A DNA stretch of 64,000 bases from Lachnospiraceae bacterium. Lineage in GTDB: Bacteria; Bacillota; Clostridia; Lachnospirales; Lachnospiraceae. The number at the start of each line of letters is the position of its first letter. The stretch's first letter is position 1. The stretch spans positions 46,900 through 110,899 of the forward strand of contig JAAWCE010000027.1 in NCBI GenBank assembly GCA_022793065.1, written 5' to 3'. The translations under genes and the position numbers were made by a program. Positions 1 to 9,607 of this stretch are shown here, one piece after another. Under the pieces are notes generated by a model. That model was not told the origin of the DNA. It was given only the letters and a program-made list of their open reading frames with translations, and ran no database searches.

Positions 1-507
1 GCTGACAGAACAGATTATGACCTGTCTCAGCATGCGAATACTTCCGGGGAGGATATGTCATATTTTGACGATGAGAAGAAAGAGAAGTATATTCCTTATG
101 TAATTGAACCGTCATTAGGGGCTGACCGAGTGGTGCTGGCTTTTCTATGCGCAGCTTATGACGAAGAAGAGTTGGAAGGCGGCGATATGCGTACTGTACT
201 TCGCTTCCATCCCGCGCTGGCGCCTGTAAAGGTGGGTGTGCTTCCTCTTTCAAAGAAGCTGGGCGAGGGCGCCGAAAAGGTATATGCGGTGCTTTCCAAA
301 AAGTATAATTGCGAATATGATGACAGGGGAAATATTGGCAAGAGATATCGTCGTCAGGACGAAATCGGAACACCTTTCTGCGTTACGTATGATTTTGATT
401 CTGAGACAGACGGATGTGTAACCGTCCGTTTCAGAGATTCCATGGAGCAGGAGAGAGTGGCGATTGCGGAGCTGGACGCCTATTTTGCAGATAAATTTAG
501 TTTTTAA
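1..507 (+). CDS. glyS: Glycyl-tRNA synthetase, C-terminal part (gene cut by window edge)
   Basis: The frame is open from base 1, so this is the 3' end of a longer gene. About 168 residues are visible. The segment [15 protein letters not shown] matches motif 3 of class II aminoacyl-tRNA synthetases, whose arginine contacts ATP. The following part ([20 protein letters not shown]) is the start of the HGTP-type anticodon-binding domain. This is the single-chain, dimeric glycyl-tRNA synthetase type, which charges tRNA-Gly in the cytosol. An ATG at 55 is internal and not the true start. A strong terminator follows directly, so this is the last gene of its transcript. The family call is secure; the N-terminal half cannot be seen. 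Confidence 0.93.
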   Translation, partial: ADRTDYDLSQHANTSGEDMSYFDDEKKEKYIPYVIEPSLGADRVVLAFLCAAYDEEELEGGDMRTVLRFHPALAPVKVGVLPLSKKLGEGAEKVYAVLSKKYNCEYDDRGNIGKRYRRQDEIGTPFCVTYDFDSETDGCVTVRFRDSMEQERVAIAELDAYFADKFSF

Positions 508-519
508 GAATTTAACGGA

Positions 520-550
520 AGGGGCAGAAGGGAATCTTCTGCCCCTTTTT
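520..550 (+). terminator. Rho-independent terminator after glyS
   Basis: An 11-bp perfect stem (AGGGGCAGAAG / CTTCTGCCCCT) with a 5-nt loop runs directly into a T tract. The next gene's ribosome site (GGAGGA) begins at 551, so the hairpin could also attenuate read-through into the J-domain gene. Confidence 0.9.
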
Positions 551-561
551 GGAGGAATTGT

Positions 562-3500
562 ATGAATCGAATGGAAGCTTTCCAGAGATTGGGGATTGAA
601 ATCACAAAAGATGAAAGGGCAATTAAGAATGTTTATAGGCAGAAGTTGGCGGTGACCAATCCGGAGGATAATCCTGAAGGCTTTAAGTTATTGCGCGCAG
701 CATATGAGGAAGCTTGCAAATATGCAAGGGAGAAAGAAGAGCTTTCTTCTGTGGAAGAGCCGGCGGATACCACGCCTTCCGGTTTGTGGCTGGAAAAGGT
801 TGTACAGGCTTATGCCAATATTCACAGTCGTCAGGATGTGGAGCTTTGGAAGGCGCTTTTTGAAGATGATATTTTTATGTCTTTGGAGGAGGAAGAAAAT
901 TGCAGGTCTAAATTTCTGCGCTTTTTGATGGAGCATTTTAAACTGCCCACACAGATTTGGCAGTTGCTTGATAAAAAGTTGAATATTGTCAGCGATGCGA
1001 AGGCCCTGAGGGAGAGATTTCCGGCCCATTTTGTACGATATATTATCGGTAAATGTGAACGCGGCGAAGACGTAGAATTTACCCAATTTGAAGGTCCGGA
1101 GGCTGGGGAGTACGATTTGTTTCTGCAATACTACGACCGTTGCTGGCAGGCGCTGCAGGAAAAAAAGATAGAAGAGGCAGAACACTGTATTAAAAGTGCG
1201 GACAGCCTTTCCATTCGACATCCGGTTATGGAAATCTGTCGTGCCAATCTTTTGATGGAGCATGGTCAGAAAAAAGAAGCGGTTGCACTGATGCAGGAGC
1301 AGCGGCAAAAATATCCGGGAGACGCTATGATTTGCTATAATGCAGCCGAGATTTTATGGGCGGCGGGAGGAGATGCGCAAAAATTTGCGGCGGAAATGTA
1401 TCTGGAATTAAAGGAAGAAAGCGACTCCCATTATATGGCAAATGTGCGTCTGACAGAATGGTATTATCTGCAGGGACAGTATAAGGAAGCCAAAAACTGT
1501 GCGGAAAAGGTGCTGATTGCCGGCGGAGACGATGATTTTATGGAGCTTCTGGGAAAGGTCAATGCCAAGATAGAGAAGGATTTGGAGGCAAAATACCGTG
1601 AGTCTAAGACCTGGGAGCCGGCGCTGGAGCTTTGTTGGTGCTATCTGCAGGATGGAAAAATCTCAAAGGGGATCAGGCTGGCACAGGCCATTGAAGCTTT
1701 GCTGCCTTCTGAAAAGAGAACGGAGTATACAGGATTGCTTGCGAAGCTTTATGTGGAGCAGGTGGAATATGAGGATGCGATTGCTATGTCCCGGCGTTGG
1801 GAACAAATGCTCAGAGAGAGAATGGCTGACCCAAAGAGAGCGGAAAAGAGAGACAAGGACAGGCTGCGGCAGGCGCATTTGATTCGTATGCAGTGCTTTC
1901 ATAACCTGGGATTTCGGGAGAAAGAGTGCTTTTTACAGGCGATTGGGGAAGCGGAAGATGTTGTACGGGAAGGCGGGGCAAAGGATATCGGTATTCAGCT
2001 TGAAATGGCACAGGTATATATGGAGCTGGAAGAATACGAAAAAAGTTTGGAAATTATTAATAAACTGGTGGATGAATATCAAATATTTGCCGCATATGCT
2101 TCGGCGTTAGAGGTGTATAGAAGGCAGTTGAATGCCAGGGGGGTAGTGCAGTCTGCAAGCCAGTGTATCCGGTATTTTCCTGCTTTTACCAAAGCATATG
2201 AATATCTTGCAAAGGTATATTTGGATTTGGACTATCGGGATGAACTGGAAAAGGTGTTGAAGGAAGCGGAAGAAAGCGGAGTGAAAAGTCCAATTTTGGA
2301 GGCATACCGATTTCAGATGACGCATGAGCCAATGGAAACCGGTATTTTGAATCAAAAGTTGAAAAATTTCCGCGCCGAATATCACAGATATGTGGAAGAG
2401 GGGCAGGAAGGTTGTTATGAAAAAGGGCTGCCGATTCTGACGGAACTTTTATATCATTATCCGGATGATTTTATGTTGGTAGAAAGGGCCATTTATCACA
2501 GGGCGGCGCATCATTACAGGGAAGCAAAGGAAGATTTTGAGAAAGCACTCTACATAAATCCTGCCAATCCCTATGCGCTGAACGGACTGAGTTTTGTGTA
2601 TAAGTATCTTGAAGATTATGAAAAAGCGCTGTTCTATATCAGAAAAGCCATTCTGTATATGGATGATGAAATGTCTCCGATTATATATGCGGATATGGGG
2701 AATTTATATTCTCTTTTGGAAAATTATGAGAAGGCGTTAGATGCTTACAGAGAATATGAACGTTTGGCAGGCAAGAGTAAGAGTAACTGGTTTGGGGATA
2801 ATCTGGCGGAATTAACCATGAGAGCTGGAAAAACAGAAGATGCAGCAGCAATTTATGAACGATTTTATGGAAAAGATAAATGGATTCGTTATGAGAAGCT
2901 TGTGGAACTGTATCTCAGTACAGGGCAGGGAGAAAAAGTCTGGGAGGTAATGAGGCAGTGGAGAAATGAAATGCACTTTAGCACTGCGGCTTATACCATG
3001 AAAGCCGTCCGCAATTCTTTATCCTCCGCGGCAAAGCCAAAGCCGGAGATCATATCCTATCCCGCATATTACGCTCAAAAAGGTTGGGCGGAACTTTTGT
3101 TTGGAAGCAAAGCCGCAGCCGTGAAGGCGTTTGAAAAAATGACAAAATGCGGTTTTACGGACAATACGATGGAGGGAAAGCTTTGTGATGCTGTTTTTGC
3201 GTGTATACTCTGCGGAGACGAAAAGCGTGGGAAAAAATTTGCTGAGAGATTAAAAAATTGGCTGGAGCGGGAGAAAACATCCGGTAAGAGTAGATATTTT
3301 AACAGGGAAAAAAAGCATCTGCAGATAGAGTTTTTGGCGGCGTATTATACAGAATCTTCCGAGAAGCTGAGGGAAATTCTGGATAGGGATGAGAAGAGTG
3401 AAATCTGCCATGAATGTATCAATTCTCTCTGTAAGGAAATGGAGAGTGTAAAACTTTTGTTTTTGCTTAGAATGGGAAAGAAAGATGAAGCAAAAGAAAG

Positions 3501-3570
3501 GCTGCATCGAAACCTGGAATCACAGCCCTGGGATAAACATTTGCGGGCAATAAAGCATGTGGCGTTTTAA
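562..3570 (+). CDS. J-domain-like protein with long TPR array (probable HscC co-chaperone)
   Basis: A soluble protein of 1002 residues without signal peptide or membrane segment. Residues 1-60 resemble a J domain: a helix-II-like basic stretch (AIKNVYRQKLAV), a loop, then a helix-III-like FKLLRAAYEEA. The loop reads NPED where a canonical J domain has His-Pro-Asp. From about residue 170 onward the protein is almost all helical TPR-like units, clearest near 630-760 (AKEDFEKALYINPANPYALN, DYEKALFYIRKAI, NYEKALDAYREYE). J domains stimulate Hsp70 ATPase, and the next gene encodes an HscC-type Hsp70. Inference: this protein recruits clients or complexes through its TPRs to that Hsp70. The start is set by GGAGGA at 551-556. 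Whether the altered HPD still works is unknown. Confidence 0.78.
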   Translation: MNRMEAFQRLGIEITKDERAIKNVYRQKLAVTNPEDNPEGFKLLRAAYEEACKYAREKEELSSVEEPADTTPSGLWLEKVVQAYANIHSRQDVELWKALFEDDIFMSLEEEENCRSKFLRFLMEHFKLPTQIWQLLDKKLNIVSDAKALRERFPAHFVRYIIGKCERGEDVEFTQFEGPEAGEYDLFLQYYDRCWQALQEKKIEEAEHCIKSADSLSIRHPVMEICRANLLMEHGQKKEAVALMQEQRQKYPGDAMICYNAAEILWAAGGDAQKFAAEMYLELKEESDSHYMANVRLTEWYYLQGQYKEAKNCAEKVLIAGGDDDFMELLGKVNAKIEKDLEAKYRESKTWEPALELCWCYLQDGKISKGIRLAQAIEALLPSEKRTEYTGLLAKLYVEQVEYEDAIAMSRRWEQMLRERMADPKRAEKRDKDRLRQAHLIRMQCFHNLGFREKECFLQAIGEAEDVVREGGAKDIGIQLEMAQVYMELEEYEKSLEIINKLVDEYQIFAAYASALEVYRRQLNARGVVQSASQCIRYFPAFTKAYEYLAKVYLDLDYRDELEKVLKEAEESGVKSPILEAYRFQMTHEPMETGILNQKLKNFRAEYHRYVEEGQEGCYEKGLPILTELLYHYPDDFMLVERAIYHRAAHHYREAKEDFEKALYINPANPYALNGLSFVYKYLEDYEKALFYIRKAILYMDDEMSPIIYADMGNLYSLLENYEKALDAYREYERLAGKSKSNWFGDNLAELTMRAGKTEDAAAIYERFYGKDKWIRYEKLVELYLSTGQGEKVWEVMRQWRNEMHFSTAAYTMKAVRNSLSSAAKPKPEIISYPAYYAQKGWAELLFGSKAAAVKAFEKMTKCGFTDNTMEGKLCDAVFACILCGDEKRGKKFAERLKNWLEREKTSGKSRYFNREKKHLQIEFLAAYYTESSEKLREILDRDEKSEICHECINSLCKEMESVKLLFLLRMGKKDEAKERLHRNLESQPWDKHLRAIKHVAF

Positions 3571-3802
3571 GTTGTGTTTGAGGATGAATTAAGGGGAAAG
3601 TATACGGTCGTTGCTGCATAAATGGCGGTGGCGGCTGCTTTTTCCGGTGGGAGATTGCTTTTTTATGTTAAGGTTTTTTTTCCCAATATGAAAAAAGTTC
3701 TGGATATAGGAGATAATTGTGATATACTGGTATATGATAAAAAAGTTATATTGTGGTTAGACATGGTGGAAATAAAATCTGAATGAGAAATGGATGGTTT
3801 AT

Positions 3803-5488
3803 ATGATAGTAGGAATTGATTTGGGGACAACCAACAGTTTAATAGCATATTTTACGGAAGAAGGGCCTAAGATAATTCCCAACAGGTTAGGGAAGAATCT
3901 TACTCCATCCGTTGTCAGCGTGGATGAAGAGGGCAATGTGTACGTGGGAGAGACCGCGAGGGAACGTATGAGCTTGTATCCCGACTCAGTGGCGCAGACC
4001 TTTAAGAGAAGTATGGGTACGGAGCGGGAGTATATTCTCAGTGGAAAACATTTCAAGCCAGAGGAATTATCCAGCATGGTGCTTCGTTCTTTGAAGGAAG
4101 ATGCGGAGATTTATCTTGGAGAGGAAATTACGGAAGCTGTCATCAGCGTACCCGCATATTTTGATGATAAGAGAAGGAAGGCTACCAAACGTGCCGGAGA
4201 GTTGGCGGGACTTAAGGTGGAGAGAATGATTTCCGAGCCCACCGCTGCGGCTGTGGCATATGGTTTGTATGATAAGACAAAGGATACACGGTTCCTGGTA
4301 TTTGACCTGGGAGGCGGTACTTTTGACGTGTCCATTTTGGAGTTGTATCACAATATTCTGGAAGTCCGGGCTGTGGCCGGAGACAATTATCTGGGGGGCG
4401 AAGATTTTACGGAAGTGATGGCAAAGCTGTTTTTGCAGAAGGCGAAGCTGACATTGCAGCAGCTTACGGAAAAAGAACAGGTGAGATTGTACCGACAGGC
4501 AGAGAAGACAAAATTTGCGATGAATGAATCGGACAAGGCAACCATGAGCTTTTTATACCATGAAGAGACATTGGAACAGCAAGTGACGCATAAGGAGTAT
4601 GAAGAGGCGTGTGAGGAACTTCTTATGAAGATTCGGGAACCTGTGAAAAAAAGTTTGGCGGATGCAGGGCTGAAACTGGGAGATATTGATGAGGTGATTC
4701 TGATTGGGGGAGCTACCAGGCTTACAATTGTGAGGGATTTCTTAATCAGGCTGTTTCGGAAGTTCCCTGACACCAAATTAAATCCGGATGAAACGGTAGC
4801 GCTTGGGGCGGCGGTACAGGCGGCTATGAAGGAGCGAAGAGAAGAGGTAAAAGAGGTTATACTTACAGATGTGTGTTCTTTTACTTTGGGTACGGAAGTG
4901 GTGGTGGAATATGAGGAAGGAAAATATGAAGACGGAAGGTTCTGCCCCATTATTGAGAGAAATACGGTAATTCCGGCCAGTCATACGGAACGTTTGTATA
5001 CGGTGAGGGATAATCAGGAGAAAGTACGTGTGCGCGTATTGCAGGGAGAAAGTCGTTTTGCCAGAAATAATTTGTTTTTGGGAGAGTTGGAGATAGAGAT
5101 TCCCAAAGGTCCAAAGGGACGTGAATCGGTGGATGTGACTTATACCTATGATATTAATTCTTTGCTTGAAGTGGAGGTTACGGTCGTGTCCACCGGGGAG
5201 AGTCGAAAAATGATTATCAAGGGACAGGACAACCAGATGACGGAGGAAGAGGTCAAAAAACGTATGGAAGAGTTGGCCTATCTGAAAATTCAGCCCAGAG
5301 ATTACGAAGAGAACCGTCTGGTACTGCTTCGGGCGGAGAGAATGTATGAGGAAGCTTTAGGGGATCGCAGGCGCAAGCTGGATCATTACATAACCGCTTT
5401 TGAAGCTGCCCTGAAACGGGGGGATCATGATGAAATTATGGATGCAAGAGAAGAATTGAGTGAAATATTGGAAGAAGAGGATGACTGA
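3803..5488 (+). CDS. hscC: HscC-type Hsp70 chaperone
   Basis: An Hsp70 of about 561 residues, shorter than DnaK (about 610-640) and close to E. coli HscC. The nucleotide-binding domain covers roughly residues 1-365, with phosphate loop GIDLGTTNS, the LVFDLGGGTFDVS motif and IGGATR. A substrate-binding beta domain and a short helical end follow. From memory, segments such as ELSSMVLRSLKEDAE, AGDNYLGGEDFT and IIERNTVIPAS resemble HscC more than DnaK. The start is placed at the ATG giving MIVGIDLGTT; an in-frame ATG at 3794 would add three residues. In E. coli, hscC lies beside J-protein genes, and the same pairing is seen here with the upstream gene. The 223-bp gap before it shows no convincing promoter. 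Confidence 0.88.
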   Translation: MIVGIDLGTTNSLIAYFTEEGPKIIPNRLGKNLTPSVVSVDEEGNVYVGETARERMSLYPDSVAQTFKRSMGTEREYILSGKHFKPEELSSMVLRSLKEDAEIYLGEEITEAVISVPAYFDDKRRKATKRAGELAGLKVERMISEPTAAAVAYGLYDKTKDTRFLVFDLGGGTFDVSILELYHNILEVRAVAGDNYLGGEDFTEVMAKLFLQKAKLTLQQLTEKEQVRLYRQAEKTKFAMNESDKATMSFLYHEETLEQQVTHKEYEEACEELLMKIREPVKKSLADAGLKLGDIDEVILIGGATRLTIVRDFLIRLFRKFPDTKLNPDETVALGAAVQAAMKERREEVKEVILTDVCSFTLGTEVVVEYEEGKYEDGRFCPIIERNTVIPASHTERLYTVRDNQEKVRVRVLQGESRFARNNLFLGELEIEIPKGPKGRESVDVTYTYDINSLLEVEVTVVSTGESRKMIIKGQDNQMTEEEVKKRMEELAYLKIQPRDYEENRLVLLRAERMYEEALGDRRRKLDHYITAFEAALKRGDHDEIMDAREELSEILEEEDD

Positions 5489-5558
5489 CATTTGCATCTA
5501 TTGGACATTTGAACATGACCTGGAATCTGAAAAGGCTTGATATTTGATCGGAAGAGAT

Positions 5559-5600
5559 GGGGGCTGTCTGAGGATTTGGACAGCCTCCGTAATTTATGTG
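5559..5600 (+). terminator. Possible terminator after hscC
   Basis: The stem GGGGGCTGTC / GACAGCCTCC (10 bp including one G-T pair) has a 10-nt loop, but only a weak T-rich stretch follows. It lies between hscC and the convergent PHP gene, so it may end transcription from the left. Confidence 0.45.
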
Positions 5601-5637
5601 TTTTTAGTGTATGTGGTGCTTTAAAAAAGTAAAAGGA

Positions 5638-6456
5638 TTATAGCTTGTGAAATTCGGGAGTTCGTTTCTCAAACACACAATAATAGCGGAAGCCGCATGT
5701 TTCCAGGACCGTAGCTGCTCGGTGGAAATGCGCGCCGATTTCTTTGGCATTATGGGAGTCGGAACCTATGGTGATGATTTCTCCGCCCAGCTCCCGATAA
5801 CGTTTTAGAATGTCCGTACAGGGATGCAGGTCGTGCATGCCTCTTTTGATTCCTCCGGTATTTAGTTCCACCCCTTTATCTTTTGACAACAGAAGTTTTA
5901 AAATTTCGTCTATAATATCACTATATTTTTGGTAAGTATATTCCGCATCTTGCCCAGGGGCGTATCGCACCGCATAATCCAAATGTCCATATACATCAAA
6001 ATTGGAGAATTTAGATATATTTTCCAAAATAGATTCAAAATATTCTCTCAGGGCCTCTTCCTTTGGGCGATTCTGGAAAAAGGAAGGATAGTAGGGGTCC
6101 TTTCCATGACAAATGTGGGAGGAACCGATAATAAAATCAAATTCATGGGATTTGGCAAAAATTGCATTCTGCCTTGCGGCTTCCGGCTGAAGGCCCAACT
6201 CCACACCAAAGAGAATTCGGATTTGATCTGCGTATTGGTCCTTGAGACGTGCCAGGTGATAGAGATAAGAATCCACTTGCAACAAAAAAATATCTCCTGA
6301 TTCATCGGGACCGTCCGGATACGCGAAATCGTTGTGTTCCGTAAAACACATAGTATCCAGGCCGTTTGCTATTCCCTGTAAGATCATTTCTTCCATGGGC
6401 GTATTGGAATCTCCGGAAAAAGAAGAATGTAAATGACAGTCAGATGTAATTGGCAT
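5638..6456 (-). CDS. PHP-domain phosphatase, histidinol-phosphatase (HisJ) family
   Basis: A protein of 272 residues starting with a PHP metal-binding motif (DCHLHSSFSGD). Further metal-site segments follow: FTEHND, FGVELGL, IIGSSH, YGHLDYAVR and IGSDSH. PHP phosphatases of this type hydrolyse histidinol phosphate, the penultimate step of histidine synthesis, but the family also holds other phosphoesterases and no his gene is nearby. The start is the ATG preceded by AAGGA seven bases upstream; a longer TTG-started frame to 6480 lacks such a site. It is transcribed on its own, divergently from gap. Confidence 0.82.
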   Translation of the reverse strand: MPITSDCHLHSSFSGDSNTPMEEMILQGIANGLDTMCFTEHNDFAYPDGPDESGDIFLLQVDSYLYHLARLKDQYADQIRILFGVELGLQPEAARQNAIFAKSHEFDFIIGSSHICHGKDPYYPSFFQNRPKEEALREYFESILENISKFSNFDVYGHLDYAVRYAPGQDAEYTYQKYSDIIDEILKLLLSKDKGVELNTGGIKRGMHDLHPCTDILKRYRELGGEIITIGSDSHNAKEIGAHFHRAATVLETCGFRYYCVFEKRTPEFHKL

Positions 6457-6608
6457 AATATGATCCTTTCTTGCATACAATATGATGTGTTATTGGTTCT
6501 GCTTTTTTGTGACAATATTATATCACAAAAAAATCTCATGTAATTTCTTCCATTTCTAAACATTCTGTTAAATTTCCGAAAAATTGGAAATTATTTTTTA
6601 TTTACATC

Positions 6609-6637
6609 TTGAATTATGAGAAGAAATTGGGTAAAAT
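6609..6637 (+). promoter_or_regulatory. Candidate gap promoter
   Basis: TTGAAT and TAAAAT are separated by 17 bp, which fits a housekeeping sigma factor and would leave a leader of about 110 nt before gap. A TTGACA at 6656 was also seen, but it has no matching -10 at the right distance. Confidence 0.4.
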
Positions 6638-6752
6638 ATCATTGCTGATAAAATTTTGACAATCTGGCAAGTCCTGTCAGGAGTTGCAGATAGTTGTATC
6701 CTGGGACAAGGGTTGTTAAAACATATAAAATAAATTTTAGGAGGAAACTAAA

Positions 6753-7766
6753 ATGGCAGTAAGAGTAGCAATTAATGGTTTTGGCCGTATTGGCCGTCTG
6801 GCATTCAGACAGATGTTTGATGCGGAAGGATATGATGTAGTGGCAATCAATGACTTGACCAGCCCTAAAATGCTTGCACATTTGCTGAAGTATGATTCTT
6901 CTCAGGGCAAATACAAATATGCTGACTCCGTAGTAGCTGGCGAGGACAATATTACCGTAAACGGTAAGACCATTACAATTTACAAAGAGGCAGATGCTTC
7001 CAAGCTTCCCTGGGGCGAGCTGAAAGTGGACGTGGTTTTGGAGTGTACCGGTTTCTACACATCCAAGGATAAGGCATCCGCACACATTACGGCTGGCGCG
7101 CGTAAGGTTGTTATTTCTGCTCCGGCAGGAAATGATCTTCCTACCATCGTTTACAATGTAAACCACAATACCTTAAAGCCGGAAGATACCGTAATTTCCG
7201 CTGCTTCCTGTACAACAAACTGCCTGGCTCCTATGGCAAAGGCATTGAATGATTTCGCTCCGATTCAGAGCGGTATCATGACTACGGTACATGCTTATAC
7301 AGGCGACCAGATGATTCTTGACGGACCTCAGAGAAAGGGTGATTTGAGAAGAAGCCGTGCGGGCGCTTGCAATATCGTTCCCAACTCTACCGGCGCTGCT
7401 AAGGCAATCGGCCTTGTTATCCCTGAGTTGAACGGAAAATTGATCGGTTCCGCTCAGCGTGTGCCTACCCCCACAGGTTCTACTACGATTCTGGTAGCAG
7501 TTGTTAAGGGCGAGGTTACAAAGGAAGATATCAATGCTGCTATGAAGGCTGCAAAGACAGAGTCCTTTGATTACAATGAGGATGAAATCGTATCCTCCGA
7601 TGTAATCGGCAGCACCTATGGTTCCATTTTTGATGCAACACAGACCATGGTTTCCAAAATGGATGATGGCAATTCTTTGGTACAGGTTGTATCATGGTAT
7701 GACAATGAGAACAGCTATACTTCTCAGATGGTTCGTACCATTAAGTATTTCAGCGAGCTTGCATAA
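6753..7766 (+). CDS. gap: Glyceraldehyde-3-phosphate dehydrogenase
   Basis: A full-length type I GAPDH of 337 residues. The N-terminal Rossmann motif is INGFGRIGR, and the catalytic cysteine lies in [12 protein letters not shown], with the usual downstream histidine segment (HAYTGDQ). It oxidises glyceraldehyde 3-phosphate with phosphate and NAD in glycolysis. The start is supported by AGGAGG upstream (TTTAGGAGGAAACTAAA). It is followed by a very strong terminator, so it is its own transcription unit although pgk and tpiA come next. No CggR-type regulator gene is adjacent. Confidence 0.98.
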   Translation: MAVRVAINGFGRIGRLAFRQMFDAEGYDVVAINDLTSPKMLAHLLKYDSSQGKYKYADSVVAGEDNITVNGKTITIYKEADASKLPWGELKVDVVLECTGFYTSKDKASAHITAGARKVVISAPAGNDLPTIVYNVNHNTLKPEDTVISAASCTTNCLAPMAKALNDFAPIQSGIMTTVHAYTGDQMILDGPQRKGDLRRSRAGACNIVPNSTGAAKAIGLVIPELNGKLIGSAQRVPTPTGSTTILVAVVKGEVTKEDINAAMKAAKTESFDYNEDEIVSSDVIGSTYGSIFDATQTMVSKMDDGNSLVQVVSWYDNENSYTSQMVRTIKYFSELA

Positions 7767-7860
7767 TTGATTGTAAGTGTTACTATTCAAGATAGCACCG
7801 CGGGCTATGAGTGGTAATGTTTGGGTAGTTCATGGCTTGTTTGTGTACAGACCTATTGGG

Positions 7861-7890
7861 GGTCCGGTCTTATGGACCGGACCTTTTTTT
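7861..7890 (+). terminator. Rho-independent terminator after gap
   Basis: A 9-bp perfect GC-rich stem (GGTCCGGTC / GACCGGACC) with a 5-nt loop, followed by seven T residues. Confidence 0.93.
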
Positions 7891-7940
7891 GTAAGGATGC
7901 GGGATTGTGGGAGCCGTTGTAAAGGTAACTGGCAGGGATT

Positions 7941-8115
7941 CGTTTTGTGAGCGTGTGAAGTGGGGAAGCTGCCGTCAAAGGCGGCTTACGGTTCGTTTCT
8001 GTGAGCGGACGGAACTGTCAGGATAAGCGGAATAAATACAGGGTGCGTTTCCGTGAACGAGCGTAATCGGAGTGCTGTTGTTATTAGTGGTTCGGGGAGC
8101 GTTTCTGTGAGCGAG
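7941..8115 (+). repeat. Four spaced copies of a 13-16 bp motif, about 53-bp period
   Basis: The motif CGTTTCTGTGAGCG and close variants starts at 7941, 7994, 8046 and 8100, giving spacings of 53, 52 and 54 bp. Only this core is conserved; the DNA between copies differs. The array fills most of the 340-bp gap between the gap terminator and pgk. The copies sit on one face at about five helical turns, which would suit a multi-site binding element, but that is inference. No gene is convincing here on either strand. Confidence 0.65.
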
Positions 8116-8232
8116 AGAAATGACTGTATTTGACATAAATGGATTTTGTGGCATCTGTCGCAAGGCTGTATCAAAGGGCTGTGACTTGATAAAATGAGAG
8201 ATAGTTTTTATTATATTATGGAGGTTTTAGAG

Positions 8233-9456
8233 ATGGGCTTGAATAAGAAATCCGTTGATGATATCAACGCAAAGGGAAAAAGAGTTCTTGTAAGATGTGA
8301 TTTCAATGTTCCTTTGAAGAATGGTGAGATTACGGACGAGACACGTATTGTTGCAGCGCTTCCTACCATTCAGAAGCTGATCAATGACGGCGGCAAGGTA
8401 ATACTCTGCTCCCATTTGGGCAAAGTGAAAAACGGGCCTAACGAAGGGGAATCTCTGGCGCCGGTAGCAAAGAGGCTTTCTGAGAAGCTGGGCAAAGAGG
8501 TTGTGTTTGTATCAGATTATCACGTAACAGGTGAAGCTGCAACCAAAGCGGTAGAGGATATGAAGGAAGGGGATGTTGTTCTGCTCCAGAATACCCGTTT
8601 CCGCGGCACAGAAGAGACTAAGAACGGTGAGACATTCAGCAAAGAACTGGCTGATTTGGCTGATTTGTATGTGTGCGACGCCTTTGGTTCTTCCCATAGG
8701 GCACATGCTTCCGTGGAAGGCGTTACCAAGTGCATTACCGCAAAAGGCGGAGAGAATGTAGTTGGCTATTTGATGCAGAAGGAAATTAATTTCCTGGGCA
8801 ATGCGGTAGAAAATCCGGTAAGACCTTTTGTTGCTATTTTGGGCGGTGCTAAGGTTGCCGATAAATTGAATGTTATTTCTAATTTGCTGGAGAAATGCGA
8901 TACATTGATCATTGGCGGCGGTATGGCCTATACTTTCTTAAAGGCGCAGGGAAATGAAATCGGGAAATCTCTGGTTGACAATGAGAAGTTGGATTATTGT
9001 AAGGAAATGTTGGAAAAGGCGGAAAAACTGGGCAAAAAGCTGTTGCTTCCGGTAGATTCTGCAACCATTGCAGCATTCCCCAATCCCATTGACGCGCCTG
9101 TAGAGGTGGAGGTTTACAAGTCTTCTGAAATGCCGGCGGACAGAGAAGGATGCGATATTGGGCCGGAGACGTCAGCGCTGTATGCAGAAGCAGTGAAAAG
9201 CGCTAAGACTGTTGTTTGGAACGGACCTATGGGTGTGTTTGAGAATCCTACGCTTGCGGCAGGAACCATTGCAGTTGCAAAGGCATTGGCTGAGACAGAT
9301 GCAACCACCATTATCGGCGGCGGCGATTCTGCAGCGGCAGTGAATCAGCTCGGCTTCGGCGATAAGATGAGTCATATTTCTACCGGCGGCGGCGCTTCCC
9401 TGGAATTCCTGGAAGGAAAAGTGCTTCCCGGTGTGGCGGCAGCAGACGACAAATAG
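8233..9456 (+). CDS. pgk: Phosphoglycerate kinase
   Basis: A protein of 407 residues, normal for the family. It begins [10 protein letters not shown] and carries the RCDFNVPL signature, SHLGK, the hinge and C-terminal nucleotide site ([40 protein letters not shown]). It transfers the phosphate of 1,3-bisphosphoglycerate to ADP. The start is set by GGAGG eight bases upstream; the longer open frame from 8194 is not needed. The last codons (PGVAAADDK) lie inside a 51-bp tandem repeat that continues past the stop. It is probably co-transcribed with tpiA. Confidence 0.97.
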   Translation: MGLNKKSVDDINAKGKRVLVRCDFNVPLKNGEITDETRIVAALPTIQKLINDGGKVILCSHLGKVKNGPNEGESLAPVAKRLSEKLGKEVVFVSDYHVTGEAATKAVEDMKEGDVVLLQNTRFRGTEETKNGETFSKELADLADLYVCDAFGSSHRAHASVEGVTKCITAKGGENVVGYLMQKEINFLGNAVENPVRPFVAILGGAKVADKLNVISNLLEKCDTLIIGGGMAYTFLKAQGNEIGKSLVDNEKLDYCKEMLEKAEKLGKKLLLPVDSATIAAFPNPIDAPVEVEVYKSSEMPADREGCDIGPETSALYAEAVKSAKTVVWNGPMGVFENPTLAAGTIAVAKALAETDATTIIGGGDSAAAVNQLGFGDKMSHISTGGGASLEFLEGKVLPGVAAADDK

Positions 9457-9548
9457 AAGAAGACTGGGCAAGCCACACCGTGTGTGGCGGCAGCAGATGA
9501 CAAATAGAAGAAGTCTGGGCAAGCCACACCGTGTGTGGCAGCAGACGA
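9431..9548 (+). repeat. 51-bp tandem repeat spanning the pgk stop codon
   Basis: A 51-bp unit starts at 9431, 9482 and 9533 (third copy partial). Copy 1 contains the last codons and stop of pgk, so the gene's 3' end has been duplicated into the intergenic region. Each junction carries a palindrome (GCCACAC-CGT-GTGTGGC) able to form a hairpin without a T tract. It sits between pgk and tpiA, where hairpins could affect processing or stability of a shared mRNA. Confidence 0.88.
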
Positions 9549-9607
9549 TAATATAGAATCAATGCAACAGATGGAAAAATTATAAATAGATAGTAGAGGA
9601 AATTATT

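Noticed and set aside
688..1308. Long minus-strand open frame inside the J-domain/TPR gene
   Set aside because: It is antisense to a strongly coding frame, lacks a ribosome site and reads as low-complexity hydrophobic/basic sequence.
6656..6661. TTGACA as the gap promoter -35
   Set aside because: No acceptable -10 is found 16-19 bp downstream; the TTGAAT/TAAAAT pair upstream fits better.
7941..8115. CRISPR-like array of short repeats with unique spacers
   Set aside because: The repeat is only 13-16 bp and degenerate, there are four copies, and no cas gene is near.
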